Source: Formosa sediminum (GTDB taxonomy: Bacteria > Bacteroidota > Bacteroidia > Flavobacteriales > Flavobacteriaceae). From it: a stretch of 64,000 nt of DNA. Each line of letters begins with the position of its first letter. Within the stretch, counting starts at the first letter, position 1. Positions 45,111-55,001 of this stretch are shown here, one piece after another. The translations under genes and the position numbers were made by a program. The stretch spans positions 3,381,001-3,445,000 of the forward strand of contig NZ_CP041637.1 in the NCBI RefSeq assembly GCF_007197735.1. The letters are read 5' to 3'. The notes under the pieces were generated by a model. It was not told where the DNA came from. It saw only the letters and a list, made by a program, of their open reading frames with translations, and searched no databases.

Positions 45111-46163
45111 ATGAAAATTTGTTTTGTTATTAGTGATATAGAAACCGAAGCCATTGGGACTTCGGTTGTTATTATGAAAAAAGCCTACGAGAGAGGACAT
45201 GCCTTATACATTATGGGCGTAGGAGATTTTATATTTAAACAAGATGCTCCAATGAGCTTAAGATGCACACGAGTTAAAAAAAACTTAGAGTATAAAAATA
45301 AAGAAGAGTTTTGGTCTCAAGTCCAAGAAGATGCCAGCCAAAAAACTATAATTAATACTCAAGAACTCGATGTATTATTTTTAAGAAACAATCCAACCGA
45401 AGAAACAGATGACAGAAAATGGGCAGAACATAGTGCTATTGCCTTTGCTCGTATGATTCAGCAAGAAGGAGTCTTAGTACTAAACGATGCTTTTGCCATG
45501 TCTCATGCTTATATTGATAAACTGTATTTTGAAGAATTACCTACAGAAATTAAACCCAATAGTTTAATTACAAGAGACCTAAACGATTTGCTTCAATTCT
45601 GGGAATCTGTAGGCAAACAAATGGTATTAAAACCTTTAGAAGGCTCTGGCGGACAGAATGTATATCTCATTGGAGAAGACAAAAAAAATATCAATCAGAT
45701 TTTTGAAACCCTTATTAGTCAAGGTTATGTTATTGCTCAAGAATTTCTACCTGAAGTCTCCAAAGGTGATGTTCGTGTTATTCTTATGAATGGTAAGGTA
45801 TTAGAAGAAGATGGAGAAAAAGCTGTAATCCGTCGTCTTAACAAAGATAAAAATGAATTTAGAAGTAATTTGTCTTTAGGTGCAACAGCCAAAAAAGCAA
45901 AATATACTAAGAAAATGCAGCATATCGTAGAAGTTACCGCTCCTAAACTTATTAAAGATGGGTTGTTTTTTGTGGGCTTAGATATTGTTGATGATAAACT
46001 TATAGAAATTAATGTACTAAGTCCTGGAGGTATTGAGCATTGTGAGGCTATTGGATTACCTGGATTTACAACCACAATTATTGAAGCCATTGAGCGTAAA
46101 GTTGAATATAAAAAACTGTACAAAAATAATATTTCAAATAAAGTTCTAGCCACTATGGTGTAA
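45111..46163 (+). CDS. Glutathione-synthetase-like ATP-grasp ligase
   Basis: A 350-residue ATP-grasp enzyme with GshB-like layout: an N-terminal preATP-grasp domain (MKICFVISDIETEAIGTSVV), a QMVLKPLEGSGGQNVYLI nucleotide-binding segment, GDVRVILMNGKVLEE and the Mg-binding end VGLDIVDDKLIEINVLSPGGIEHCE. GshB joins gamma-glutamylcysteine and glycine; the substrate here is unknown. Some identity with true GshB at N-terminus and the final ligand loop supports amide-bond formation with a carboxylate. It lies 2 bp after the DUF1704 gene and 43 bp before the AstE/AspA gene. Genuine glutathione synthesis is uncertain, as no gshA is in the window. Confidence 0.82.
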   Translation: MKICFVISDIETEAIGTSVVIMKKAYERGHALYIMGVGDFIFKQDAPMSLRCTRVKKNLEYKNKEEFWSQVQEDASQKTIINTQELDVLFLRNNPTEETDDRKWAEHSAIAFARMIQQEGVLVLNDAFAMSHAYIDKLYFEELPTEIKPNSLITRDLNDLLQFWESVGKQMVLKPLEGSGGQNVYLIGEDKKNINQIFETLISQGYVIAQEFLPEVSKGDVRVILMNGKVLEEDGEKAVIRRLNKDKNEFRSNLSLGATAKKAKYTKKMQHIVEVTAPKLIKDGLFFVGLDIVDDKLIEINVLSPGGIEHCEAIGLPGFTTTIIEAIERKVEYKKLYKNNISNKVLATMV

Positions 46164-46206
46164 TAGGTCTACAGACACACATAACTAATTGTAATAATAA
46201 GAAACT

Positions 46207-47097
46207 ATGGAAACTAATAGAATTATAGGACAATATACAAGTCATAACAAAGGGCCGTTAGTATTTGTAACGGCCGGAGTGCACGGCAATGAACCTAGCG
46301 GAGTTCAAGCTCTAGAAGCTGTTTTTAAAACATTACATACAGAAAAACCAATGATTAAGGGAACATTCGTCGGGATTTTGGCCAACACCGCTGCCTTACA
46401 ACAAGGTGTTAGATTTATAGACGAAGATTTAAATCGTACTTGGACCGAAGACAACATAAACAATAACAGTACTGATACCAGTGAAAAACGAGAGATGTTT
46501 CAGCTTATAGACCTTTTAGAATCTCTCTGTAATAAAGATTTTACCAAGTATTATTTTATGGATTGCCATACAACTTCATCAGACAGTTTGCCGTATTTGT
46601 CCGTACAAGATGTAGGAGATAACTTAAAATGGGCACAACATTTTCCACTTCATATTATAAAAGGATTTTCGGATATTGTTGAAGGAACTATTGATGGTTA
46701 TTTTAGTAAGAAGCACATTACAGGTTTTACCTTAGAGGCTGGACAGCACGACAGCGACCAAAGTAAAATTTACCACGAAGGCATGATTTGGTTACTATTA
46801 GAAAACGCATGTCATTTAAATGTAAAAGAGTTTAATACTATACCTGCTTCAATAGAAAATACCGTGACCTGTATAGATACCCAACGCACTTTTAAAATCA
46901 TTCATCGCTACGGATTAAAATCTGAAGATAGTTTTAAAATGCAGCCAGATTTTGAGAACTTTCAACCCATTTATAAAGGTCAACATTTAGCCACCTTAAA
47001 TGATTTTGAAGTATATAGCATTTGGGACGCATTTATTTTTATGCCCTTATACCAAGCCAAAGGCAATGATGGCTTTTTTGTAATTGAGAATATTTAA
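46207..47097 (+). CDS. Succinylglutamate desuccinylase/aspartoacylase family amidohydrolase
   Basis: A 296-residue zinc hydrolase of the M14-like AstE/AspA family. Zinc ligands H26 and E29 are in TAGVHGNEPSG and H121 in MDCHTTSSD; GVRFIDEDLNRTW supplies the carboxylate-binding Asn-Arg, and FTLEAGQHD the general-base Glu. It hydrolyses an N-acyl amino acid or similar amide. As the last gene of a three-gene set with the DUF1704 peptidase and ATP-grasp ligase, it may work on the same product. Substrate not predicted. Confidence 0.85.
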   Translation: METNRIIGQYTSHNKGPLVFVTAGVHGNEPSGVQALEAVFKTLHTEKPMIKGTFVGILANTAALQQGVRFIDEDLNRTWTEDNINNNSTDTSEKREMFQLIDLLESLCNKDFTKYYFMDCHTTSSDSLPYLSVQDVGDNLKWAQHFPLHIIKGFSDIVEGTIDGYFSKKHITGFTLEAGQHDSDQSKIYHEGMIWLLLENACHLNVKEFNTIPASIENTVTCIDTQRTFKIIHRYGLKSEDSFKMQPDFENFQPIYKGQHLATLNDFEVYSIWDAFIFMPLYQAKGNDGFFVIENI

Positions 47098-47665
47098 TAA
47101 AATAGATTAAGCGCTAAAATTAAAATTGAATTATTTTTTGAATACATTCTGATTTTAAAAGTATTAATTTATTTAGTTTTAACAATTATTAATTCATCAT
47201 ATATAAGTACAAAATTGAAATATTCTATGATCACTTTGAGATATAATTATCTTGAAATAATCCCTTAAAATCTCATGGTAAATTTAAAAGTAATAAACAC
47301 TTCTTTTAAATAAGAGATTACTTGTTACAATAAAGGAAGATTACGTCCTGATTTATTGCATATATCGCCATTAGAAATTGAATTAGAATTAACTGACTAT
47401 TTAATTAAACTTAATAGCTAGTTTATAAACGTTCAAGGCAAACTTAATGTTTCAATTGAATCTTTATAAGTATTAAACGTAATCACAAAAAACAGATAAG
47501 TATATTAATAATTATTTTTTTCTTTTTTACTAATTTACGTTTAATACAGTAATATTATTCCGTTAATTTACTTTGTACTTTACGTCAAACGTTAAAATTT
47601 TATTTGTTAATTTAACTCCAAATCAATCTTAGTAAGTATTATTATACAATGACTTTAAATTTATA
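47098..47665. other. AT-rich intergenic region without recognised features
   Basis: 568 bp between converging transcription units. A 34-codon open stretch ending near 47421 faintly resembles the end of an integrase-type transposase but is too short to support. No terminator-like hairpin was clear, and nothing else was identified. Confidence 0.4.
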
Positions 47666-48508
47666 TTATTCTTGAATTACATTAAAATACACAACATCAC
47701 TAGAAAAACCGGTAAAGATTCCTAATCCATTATTTATATTCGTAAAAGGCTCTGCTAAATCTCGAGAATCTTGTTGCATCGATTCGTATAACCTAATATA
47801 TTCTTCATTGACACTATAAATAGTTACCTTATGCATACCAAATTGTGTGAAATGCACTAAAGGGGTAAGAATTAAAAAATCTAGTTGAGTAGGTGCTGTT
47901 GTAAATTCAAAATTCGCTTCAAAATCCTCAATAAACTCTGTTGTATTAATAGGTTCTGGATTATCTTCTAAATTTTCAATAACTATATAATAGTAACTAT
48001 TATCTGGATTGTTCCAGGATATATCTACTGTATCTTCAAAGTAATTTTGAAAATTTGCTAATTCTTGAATGGAATTAATTTGAGGAATATATATTTCATC
48101 ATTAGATATTGCTACATTTTCTGGAAGATCTGGAATCATAGTTGTTGAAGAAATTAATTCCCCTTCATAAGTGAACGAAAGCTCATATTCTTCCTCAGTT
48201 TGTATTTCTAAATCTGTCCCATCATAAAAGTACCGACCGTCTTCTTCCATAGGTAAAAGCATATAGTCTTGCTCATTATGTGTTAAAATAACATTAGCAT
48301 CATTTATATATTCTACACCTTCCTCTTCATATTCACCACTAACATAGGGTATAGTTTTTTTTATATACACTTGATTTACGGGTTCTCCTTCATAGATATA
48401 AGCTTCTACTACTGGTTTACTTTCTTCTTGGTTAAAATCGGGCACATCTTCACAAGAAAGTAAAGAGATTAGCATCAAAAAAACACTTAATTTATTATAA
48501 ACATTCAT
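47666..48508 (-). CDS. DUF4249 lipoprotein partner of the TonB receptor
   Basis: A 280-residue lipoprotein (signal ending LISLLSC, Cys19) with the DUF4249 pattern: CEDVPDFNQEESKPVVEAYIYEGEPVNQVYIKKT near the N-terminus, then beta-rich sequence with DANVILTHNEQDYML and the acidic ELSFTYEGELISSTTMIP. DUF4249 proteins are usually encoded right after a TonB-dependent receptor, here 17 bp upstream, and probably act with it on the surface, as SusD does with SusC. The ligand is unknown. Not part of the PUL by distance. Confidence 0.85.
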   Translation of the reverse strand: MNVYNKLSVFLMLISLLSCEDVPDFNQEESKPVVEAYIYEGEPVNQVYIKKTIPYVSGEYEEEGVEYINDANVILTHNEQDYMLLPMEEDGRYFYDGTDLEIQTEEEYELSFTYEGELISSTTMIPDLPENVAISNDEIYIPQINSIQELANFQNYFEDTVDISWNNPDNSYYYIVIENLEDNPEPINTTEFIEDFEANFEFTTAPTQLDFLILTPLVHFTQFGMHKVTIYSVNEEYIRLYESMQQDSRDLAEPFTNINNGLGIFTGFSSDVVYFNVIQE

Positions 48509-48525
48509 CTTATTTTATTTTTAGA

Positions 48526-50985
48526 TTAAAAGGATACGTTAAAAAACACACTAGGTGTAAATCCAATGTAATTGACATTGGTTTCTATAATTTCGTCATC
48601 AACTACTTCAAATTCCTTATACCATATATTTTTTCTGTTATATAAATTAAATAAGGATAATCCCATACTCCCTTTTCCTGAGCCCAATTTAAAATTGTAA
48701 GTTGCACTTACATCTAACCTATGATAAGCTGGTAGTCTTAAACCATTTTTATCACCTACACTTACATATTGGGTTTCTGTACCATCTAACAGTGTAATGG
48801 TATAAGTGCCATTTGGTGCCGTATAGGGTTTACCGCTTCCATACACCCAAGTAGCTCCCAAATCCCATCGACCAGCTTTAAGCGCATTTACCAACTTAAA
48901 TTCATTACGCTGATCGTGAAGCGCATAAAATGAATAATCACTGATATCTGGAAAGGTATGTACAACTTCACTTAACGTATACCCTAACCAACCGGTGTAT
49001 TTACCTACTTTCTTTTGAATTAAAAACTCTACTCCTCTAGATACGCCTGTTCCCTCAAAAAACAACTGATTCTCTGCATCAGTACCAATTGCAGATTGAA
49101 AACGAAGTGAAAATTCGGAAAGTCCAGTCATATCTTTTTCAAAATATTCTACATCAAATAACCAATTATCTAATTCATAACTTACTCCAAAAATGAGGTG
49201 CTCTGCTGAACTTACAGGATTGGTCTCGTCATCGGCAAGCAACCAAAAGTCGCGACTACCTTGCGTAACATCTTCTCTTACAATTCTATTTACAAACTGG
49301 TAATATTCTCCCCAAGCACCTTTCAGTTTTATTTGCTCATTAAGTTGGTAGGAAGCAGAGAGTCGCGGTTCATAATAGATTTCGTCGGTAATATCAAAAT
49401 GTGAAACACGCACTCCTCCTAGTACCTTTAAGGCCTTTATAGGTTGCCAATTATCTTGTATATATAGTGTACTTAAAAGACCTTTATCATATTGTTCTAT
49501 AACCGTTGTAGAATCATTTAAGGTATACTTATAATCAACATCATTTTGGGTTAATTGCCCACCAAATTCTATACTATGCTTAGCGTTAAGTTTATATTCA
49601 TTGTGAATTCTTAAAGTATAATCGGTAAGTGTATTATCCTCTAAAGAACCTACTTTTGAAGTATTTGTAGAATCTGCAGATTGTACCGTAGATGTATTAA
49701 GTCTATTTCTTTCACTAAAATAATTAGAATAAGCACCAACTACATTAGAATAAAATTTGTTATTCCATTGTCTAGCCCATCGCAAACTCGCTCCTAAATT
49801 ACCCCAATTTAATAGATCATCTATATCAGTATTTATAGTCCTTTCTTCATCATTTCTAGAGCCAAAGGTATTTTCATTATCTCTAGAGTTATCTAAATTA
49901 TCCTCACCATTATATAATGAAACAGAAATAATATCCTTCTCAGTTGGCTTGTAGCTAAATTTTGCGTTTAAATCGTAAAAATAAAAGGATGGCTCTGTTT
50001 CATTTACTTGAAAACCATTACCGCTAATACCGGAAGCACTTACATTTGAATCATTATATAAATCAAAAATATCATTATATAAACCACTTTGAATAATGTC
50101 TGTATAAGACCGCCTACCTGCAATAAGTAAATTAGCTTTTTTCCCAATAGGTATTTCTACGGTAGCATTTGCGCTCAATAAACTTACACCTCCAGAAAAA
50201 CTTAGCTTATTACTATTCCCTACTTTACCTGTTAAATCCATAATACTAGATAACCTACCCCCAAACTCCGCAGGAAACCCACCTTTATATAATTGAATAT
50301 CTTTAATTGCATCACTATTAAAAGCACTAAAAAAACCATAAAAATGATCTACGTGATATACTGTAAAACCATCTAATAAAACTAAATTTTGATCTGGAGT
50401 ACCACCTCGCACATATAGACCTGCAGAAGATTCATTTGTACCACTTACACCTGGAAGCAATTGCAAGGCTCTAAAAATATCCTTTTCACCCAAATTAGGT
50501 ATTGAAGCAAGTTCCTTTGGAGATAAAGATATCTGGCTAATATTTTCGTTAAGTTTTACAATTTGTTGTTTAGTGCTACCGGTTATGGTTACCTCGTCTA
50601 ACTGATCGTTTGCTGGACGCATTAACACCATAATTGTAGTAGTAACAATTTCTGGAGACAATACCAAAGTTTCAGTTTCATAACCTAAATATTGTACTTG
50701 TATAATAGAGGTCTGTGAAGGCACATTAAATAATGTAAAGTAACCATCTGCATTAGTAGTGGTTCCAATATTAGTGTCTTTAATCAAAACGTTTGCAAAG
50801 GGTAAAGTCTCACCACTTTCACTATCTTTTACAATACCGCTGATAGTTATCGTTTGGGCTTGGTTATCTTTAATGCTACTAGCAATAACAGAAAAGATTT
50901 CTCCAGAACGAGACGTACCTTCTGTATTAGCCTTTACACTACTCAATGTTAGTAAAAGAATAAAAATCAATAATTTGTTTTTCAT
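48526..50985 (-). CDS. TonB-dependent receptor with CarboxypepD_reg domain
   Basis: An 819-residue outer-membrane receptor. After the signal peptide, a carboxypeptidase-regulatory-like domain (about 47-130: ITISGIVKDSESGETLPFANV ... FFTL-type core) is followed by the plug (GEKDIFRALQLLPGVSGTNESSAGLYVRGGTPDQNLVLLDG) and a 22-strand barrel ending in FTPSVFFNVSF. It lacks SusC length and SusC signatures, so it is a non-SusC type receptor (FecA/CirA-like). It pairs with the downstream DUF4249 lipoprotein gene 17 bp away. Substrate unknown; siderophore, peptide or vitamin are all possible. Confidence 0.88.
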   Translation of the reverse strand: MKNKLLIFILLLTLSSVKANTEGTSRSGEIFSVIASSIKDNQAQTITISGIVKDSESGETLPFANVLIKDTNIGTTTNADGYFTLFNVPSQTSIIQVQYLGYETETLVLSPEIVTTTIMVLMRPANDQLDEVTITGSTKQQIVKLNENISQISLSPKELASIPNLGEKDIFRALQLLPGVSGTNESSAGLYVRGGTPDQNLVLLDGFTVYHVDHFYGFFSAFNSDAIKDIQLYKGGFPAEFGGRLSSIMDLTGKVGNSNKLSFSGGVSLLSANATVEIPIGKKANLLIAGRRSYTDIIQSGLYNDIFDLYNDSNVSASGISGNGFQVNETEPSFYFYDLNAKFSYKPTEKDIISVSLYNGEDNLDNSRDNENTFGSRNDEERTINTDIDDLLNWGNLGASLRWARQWNNKFYSNVVGAYSNYFSERNRLNTSTVQSADSTNTSKVGSLEDNTLTDYTLRIHNEYKLNAKHSIEFGGQLTQNDVDYKYTLNDSTTVIEQYDKGLLSTLYIQDNWQPIKALKVLGGVRVSHFDITDEIYYEPRLSASYQLNEQIKLKGAWGEYYQFVNRIVREDVTQGSRDFWLLADDETNPVSSAEHLIFGVSYELDNWLFDVEYFEKDMTGLSEFSLRFQSAIGTDAENQLFFEGTGVSRGVEFLIQKKVGKYTGWLGYTLSEVVHTFPDISDYSFYALHDQRNEFKLVNALKAGRWDLGATWVYGSGKPYTAPNGTYTITLLDGTETQYVSVGDKNGLRLPAYHRLDVSATYNFKLGSGKGSMGLSLFNLYNRKNIWYKEFEVVDDEIIETNVNYIGFTPSVFFNVSF

Positions 50986-51112
50986 AGTCTGTTTTATAAG
51001 TTTTATTTGGTAAAAATCTTATAAAAAGAAAATTGAAGTTGAATTATATTAGTGAAGTTGAAAAAATATAAGGTGAATGCTATTTTTTACAAGCTGAATT
51101 AACATTCTAATA

Positions 51113-53806
51113 TTACAAATTGTATTTGATTTTAAAAAATACGTAACGTGGTTGTACGGAATAAGAAGAGGTGGTAAAAAATAATTCGTTAAAACTATCT
51201 TGATTGATATACTTAGCATTTAAAAGATTGGTTACCTCTGCGCTGTACTCCCATTTACTATTTGGTTTTTGATATACTAAACTTGCGTCTAAAAAATTAT
51301 ATTCATTAACAATGGTTTTTGCCTTGTCATTATATTTGTAGTATTCAAAATCTGCAGTAAATAAAAATCTATTCCAAAAAACAGCCTCTAATTTTAGAAA
51401 AGGGGTATTAGTATAAAAAGTAGATATCTGCCCACCATTATCATAATTGTTCACAATGTAATGATAGCCAAGCTCTACATTTGGTGCTTTTTTAAAACTT
51501 GTAGCTACGGATGTCTTATAATTTTGCGCTATACTTTTAGATAAAAGAGGTGTATCATTAACTATATTATTTAATTTAGAATAAGATACCCTAGCACTAA
51601 AACTTGCTTTAATTCGCCTAAAAGTTCTTTGAAAATTTACAGAACCAGAATATATGTCATCTTCAAAGTTAGAATTGGTAGTCGAATTTATTTGATTAAT
51701 TCCAACTATAGTATTATTTCCTTTAAAAGCATCTATGCGTTTATTATAGGTTACATTGGCAAAAATATTTTGAAAATTAAACATATTAAAACTAAAATAG
51801 TTTACCGATACATTATGATATAAAGCACTTTCCAAATATCTATCACCTTGATAAATAGAATTATAATCTGTTAAAACATACCCACTTGCTAATTTATTTA
51901 TATCGGTAAATTCGCGTGAAATAGAATAGTTCATTCTAATACTTTCCGATTGTTTTAATTGTAGGTTAACAAATACATCTGGAGACCAATTAACTAATTG
52001 ATTAGAAATGGTTGTGCCTAGTTGTGTGTTTTCTGTAGTGTATTGATGTAATGTAATGCCAGGAGTAAACGTGAATTTTCCCGTTAAAAACTTGTAGTGA
52101 AATCCAACAAAAGTATCCGAAAAATTATACGTAACGTCAATATTTAATTGAGGGGTATCAAAGTTTAATTCTGTTTGATTGTCTAATATTTGAAAAATTT
52201 CAGAATTAAACGATTGATGACTAAACGTGGTGCCTAGCGTAAAATTAACATTGCTTTTTGGCCCTGTAATAAAATAATAATCTAACCTGCTATCTATTTT
52301 ATTAGTGGTGACAATGCGGTCTTGATTAATATTATAGTTAGATTGTTCTGTATTACTAGGTATAACGCCTGGAAAAGGCTGTATGTTTCTAATGGCCTTA
52401 TAAAAAGGATCTTCATTTTCATAAAGATGCTGTAGTTCTAGTGCAAAAATATTTTTACTGTTGTGCGTGTAATACGCATTTAAATTATTCTTTAATGATA
52501 TTGGTTTTTGTGTCTTTAATTCTGTTATAGTGTCTGTTACATTAGACCGCGTTTCTAAAACATTATTTTCTTCTTGATTAGATAGTTTTAAAAAAGTATC
52601 TACATCTAACTGAAAGTTTTTATTTGGTTTAAAATTATGACTTAATTTTATTAACCCTAAGGATGTGTTTTGTTCTGTTTGCGAATTTGTGTTTTCTTGA
52701 AAACTAGTAGCAGTATAACTTTTATCACTTTCTGTTTCAAGCTGTGTATTAGCGTAGGAGTAGATTGAAAACCCGCTAATCTCCCAATGATTTGTAGGAG
52801 AATAACTAAAATTTACTGCTCCAAATTTGGTGTCAATGGCTTTTGCTTTATTATTTTGTAACAACGTAATTCCAAGATTATTAGAACTGGGATTAAAAAA
52901 GGTACCTCCTTTTTCGGTTAAGCTTTTTAATCCGCCAGTAAAGTTTAGGTAGTCTTTTATTGTAAATGGAATTTCTCCAACATTGTTTAAATCTGTTAAA
53001 ATATTAATACTGAATTTTGGATTGTAATAAAATAATTTTGGATGTACTAAATAACGTTCTTCTAAACCTATACCTGCACTTACTTCTCCAAACCAAAAAT
53101 TCTTTTTCCCTTCTTTTAATAAAATATTTAATGCTACATTATCTTGGTTGTTTGTTACTTGACTAAGCTGTGAAACCTCATTATAATTTCGCAATACTTC
53201 TATTTTATCAATAGCATCTGCGGGAATATTTTTAACCGCTAATTTAGAGTCGCCATCAAAAAAATCTTTTCCTTCTACCATCACTTTTGCCACTTTTTTT
53301 CCTTCGGCCTCAATTTCACCTTCATCATTAACCTCTAATCCTGGCAATTTTTTGAGTACATCTCCCAGTTTTTTTTCGGTTCCAGAAACAAAAGCATCGG
53401 TATTATACACTATGGTATCACCTTTAAAGGTAACTGGCATTTCATAAACCAATTCTACTGTATCTAAATTTTCAGAATGTGCTTCTAAAACTATATGTTT
53501 TGTAATATCGGTATTAGAAGTAACAACCTCTTCTTCTAGGGTTTTAAGCCCTAGGTAGCTTACTTTTAATATGTAAGGCGTATTTGCGCGTAATACAATT
53601 TTGTATTGTCCTTTAGTATTAGTAATTGAAAAGCCTTCCATTGCTTTGGTAACAGATTGAATTGCAATAACATTTGCCAACTCTAATGGCTGTCCTAAAG
53701 TATCATTTACAACACCTCTGAGGGTAATTTCTTGTGCATTTACAGCTATTACACCTAATAGACATATAGTTAGATACAAATACCTATTTAAAACCAACTT
53801 CAGCAT
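51113..53806 (-). CDS. Outer-membrane beta-barrel receptor, TonB-dependent type, coupled to a GLPGLI gene
   Basis: An 897-residue outer-membrane protein. The signal ends near residue 24 (LLGVIAVNAQ). Residues about 26-110 form a CarboxypepD_reg domain (ITLRGVVNDTLGQPLELANVIA), followed by a plug-like part (DVLKKLPGLEVNDEGEIEAEGKKVAKVMVEGKDFFDGD) and a large barrel. This layout is typical of Bacteroidota outer-membrane barrel proteins located beside GLPGLI genes. The start overlaps the GLPGLI stop by one base (TAATG), so translation is coupled. The transported substrate is unknown. Confidence 0.87.
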   Translation of the reverse strand: MLKLVLNRYLYLTICLLGVIAVNAQEITLRGVVNDTLGQPLELANVIAIQSVTKAMEGFSITNTKGQYKIVLRANTPYILKVSYLGLKTLEEEVVTSNTDITKHIVLEAHSENLDTVELVYEMPVTFKGDTIVYNTDAFVSGTEKKLGDVLKKLPGLEVNDEGEIEAEGKKVAKVMVEGKDFFDGDSKLAVKNIPADAIDKIEVLRNYNEVSQLSQVTNNQDNVALNILLKEGKKNFWFGEVSAGIGLEERYLVHPKLFYYNPKFSINILTDLNNVGEIPFTIKDYLNFTGGLKSLTEKGGTFFNPSSNNLGITLLQNNKAKAIDTKFGAVNFSYSPTNHWEISGFSIYSYANTQLETESDKSYTATSFQENTNSQTEQNTSLGLIKLSHNFKPNKNFQLDVDTFLKLSNQEENNVLETRSNVTDTITELKTQKPISLKNNLNAYYTHNSKNIFALELQHLYENEDPFYKAIRNIQPFPGVIPSNTEQSNYNINQDRIVTTNKIDSRLDYYFITGPKSNVNFTLGTTFSHQSFNSEIFQILDNQTELNFDTPQLNIDVTYNFSDTFVGFHYKFLTGKFTFTPGITLHQYTTENTQLGTTISNQLVNWSPDVFVNLQLKQSESIRMNYSISREFTDINKLASGYVLTDYNSIYQGDRYLESALYHNVSVNYFSFNMFNFQNIFANVTYNKRIDAFKGNNTIVGINQINSTTNSNFEDDIYSGSVNFQRTFRRIKASFSARVSYSKLNNIVNDTPLLSKSIAQNYKTSVATSFKKAPNVELGYHYIVNNYDNGGQISTFYTNTPFLKLEAVFWNRFLFTADFEYYKYNDKAKTIVNEYNFLDASLVYQKPNSKWEYSAEVTNLLNAKYINQDSFNELFFTTSSYSVQPRYVFFKIKYNL

Positions 53807-54723
53807 TACCCTCTAAATCCACCAAAAAAACTATTACTTCCTCTATCTGAGCTCATAAACTTCTCCCTGACTTCTTTAAGTTTCTTTTTTACAATCTCAT
53901 TATATTTTGCTTGGGATACGCTTTTGCCTTTGGATGGGATATTAATTGTTTCTTTATGTTCTACATTCAGAATAATTTTTGAACATAATATGGTTGTATT
54001 ACCAGAACTAACTTCTAAAATTAACCCTGGTAACCCCCAATATTCGTCAGGACCATTGCTAACTGGTATTTCTGGAGTATACCAAGCAGTGACCTCTACT
54101 GTCTTTGGTATTTCAATTCGAGATAATAAAGACGTATTTCCTAAGCTATCCTTCTTTTTTATATTGTCGCCTATTGGTCTATTGGTACTTTTAAAATTAG
54201 TGAAGTCTGTTGAGTCTACTTGTTTTACAGCTGTTGCTTTATAACACACATAATTGCCTATTTTTTTTGATTCCGCGGTTAATTTCCATTCTAGTTGTTG
54301 TAAATCATCTTCAATTAAAAATGATTTACCAAAAAACTCTGTTTCATTTTTATATGTTTTTTCTTTAATATTTTTAAAGTAAATGCCACTACCAATGCCT
54401 AAAGCCCGTAAAAACATTCCGCCTTGATTTTGTGGTGAACTAAGTTTTTCTTCCTCTTTATATGTTGATATATTTTTGTTAAACGTTAACGTATATGTTT
54501 TTTCTAATAAAGAATTCATTCGTTCAGAAATCATTTTTTTCTGTTCTTCAGACAAATCAATCCCTTCTAAATTATTTTGCATTGTTGCCTTACTTTGATA
54601 GATGGCTTTACCTTGAAAATTTTGAAGATCATTTGTTTTGTTTGCAAAACGAAACCCAAAGATTATATAACTAACACTTAAAATTAATAGGCAAAAAGAC
54701 CATCGTAGTATTACATTTTTCAT
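53806..54723 (-). CDS. GLPGLI family protein
   Basis: A 305-residue exported protein with the exact family motif in EYWGLPGLILEVSSGN (about residues 225-240). The N-terminus is a signal or anchor (CLLILSVSYIIFGF). Upstream of the motif is the expected TLTFNKNISTYKEEE and KNIKEKTYKNETEFFGKSFLIEDDL pattern, with YKATAVK before it. GLPGLI proteins are widespread in Bacteroidota, encoded next to outer-membrane receptors, with no established function. Here the stop codon overlaps the start codon of the receptor gene, a firm functional link. Confidence 0.92.
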   Translation of the reverse strand: MKNVILRWSFCLLILSVSYIIFGFRFANKTNDLQNFQGKAIYQSKATMQNNLEGIDLSEEQKKMISERMNSLLEKTYTLTFNKNISTYKEEEKLSSPQNQGGMFLRALGIGSGIYFKNIKEKTYKNETEFFGKSFLIEDDLQQLEWKLTAESKKIGNYVCYKATAVKQVDSTDFTNFKSTNRPIGDNIKKKDSLGNTSLLSRIEIPKTVEVTAWYTPEIPVSNGPDEYWGLPGLILEVSSGNTTILCSKIILNVEHKETINIPSKGKSVSQAKYNEIVKKKLKEVREKFMSSDRGSNSFFGGFRG

Positions 54724-55001
54724 TACTATTATTTTTCTGATTTATGGTATAAAAGTAATTTAGAAGCATATACTGCAATTCAAGAAATTAGGTTAAACTG
54801 TAAAATTTATATTTGAATTAACTATAATAGCAACATAAAACCTGTTTTATTAAAACTTAAAAACCTATCCTGAACCAATCAAAACCATAATTTTACCATA
54901 ACATATATAAGCTTCAACAAGAAAATTTACACATTGACCATTCTTTCTCAAGATAAATAGCTACCATAAAATATTTTTACCGAAACATAAATTTTCTTTT
55001 A

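Noticed and set aside
47317-47421. Short reading frame (YNKGRLRPDLL ... SPLEIE) resembling the end of an integrase-type transposase
   Set aside because: Only about 34 codons, with no start, no inverted repeats and no further matching sequence; resemblance could be chance.
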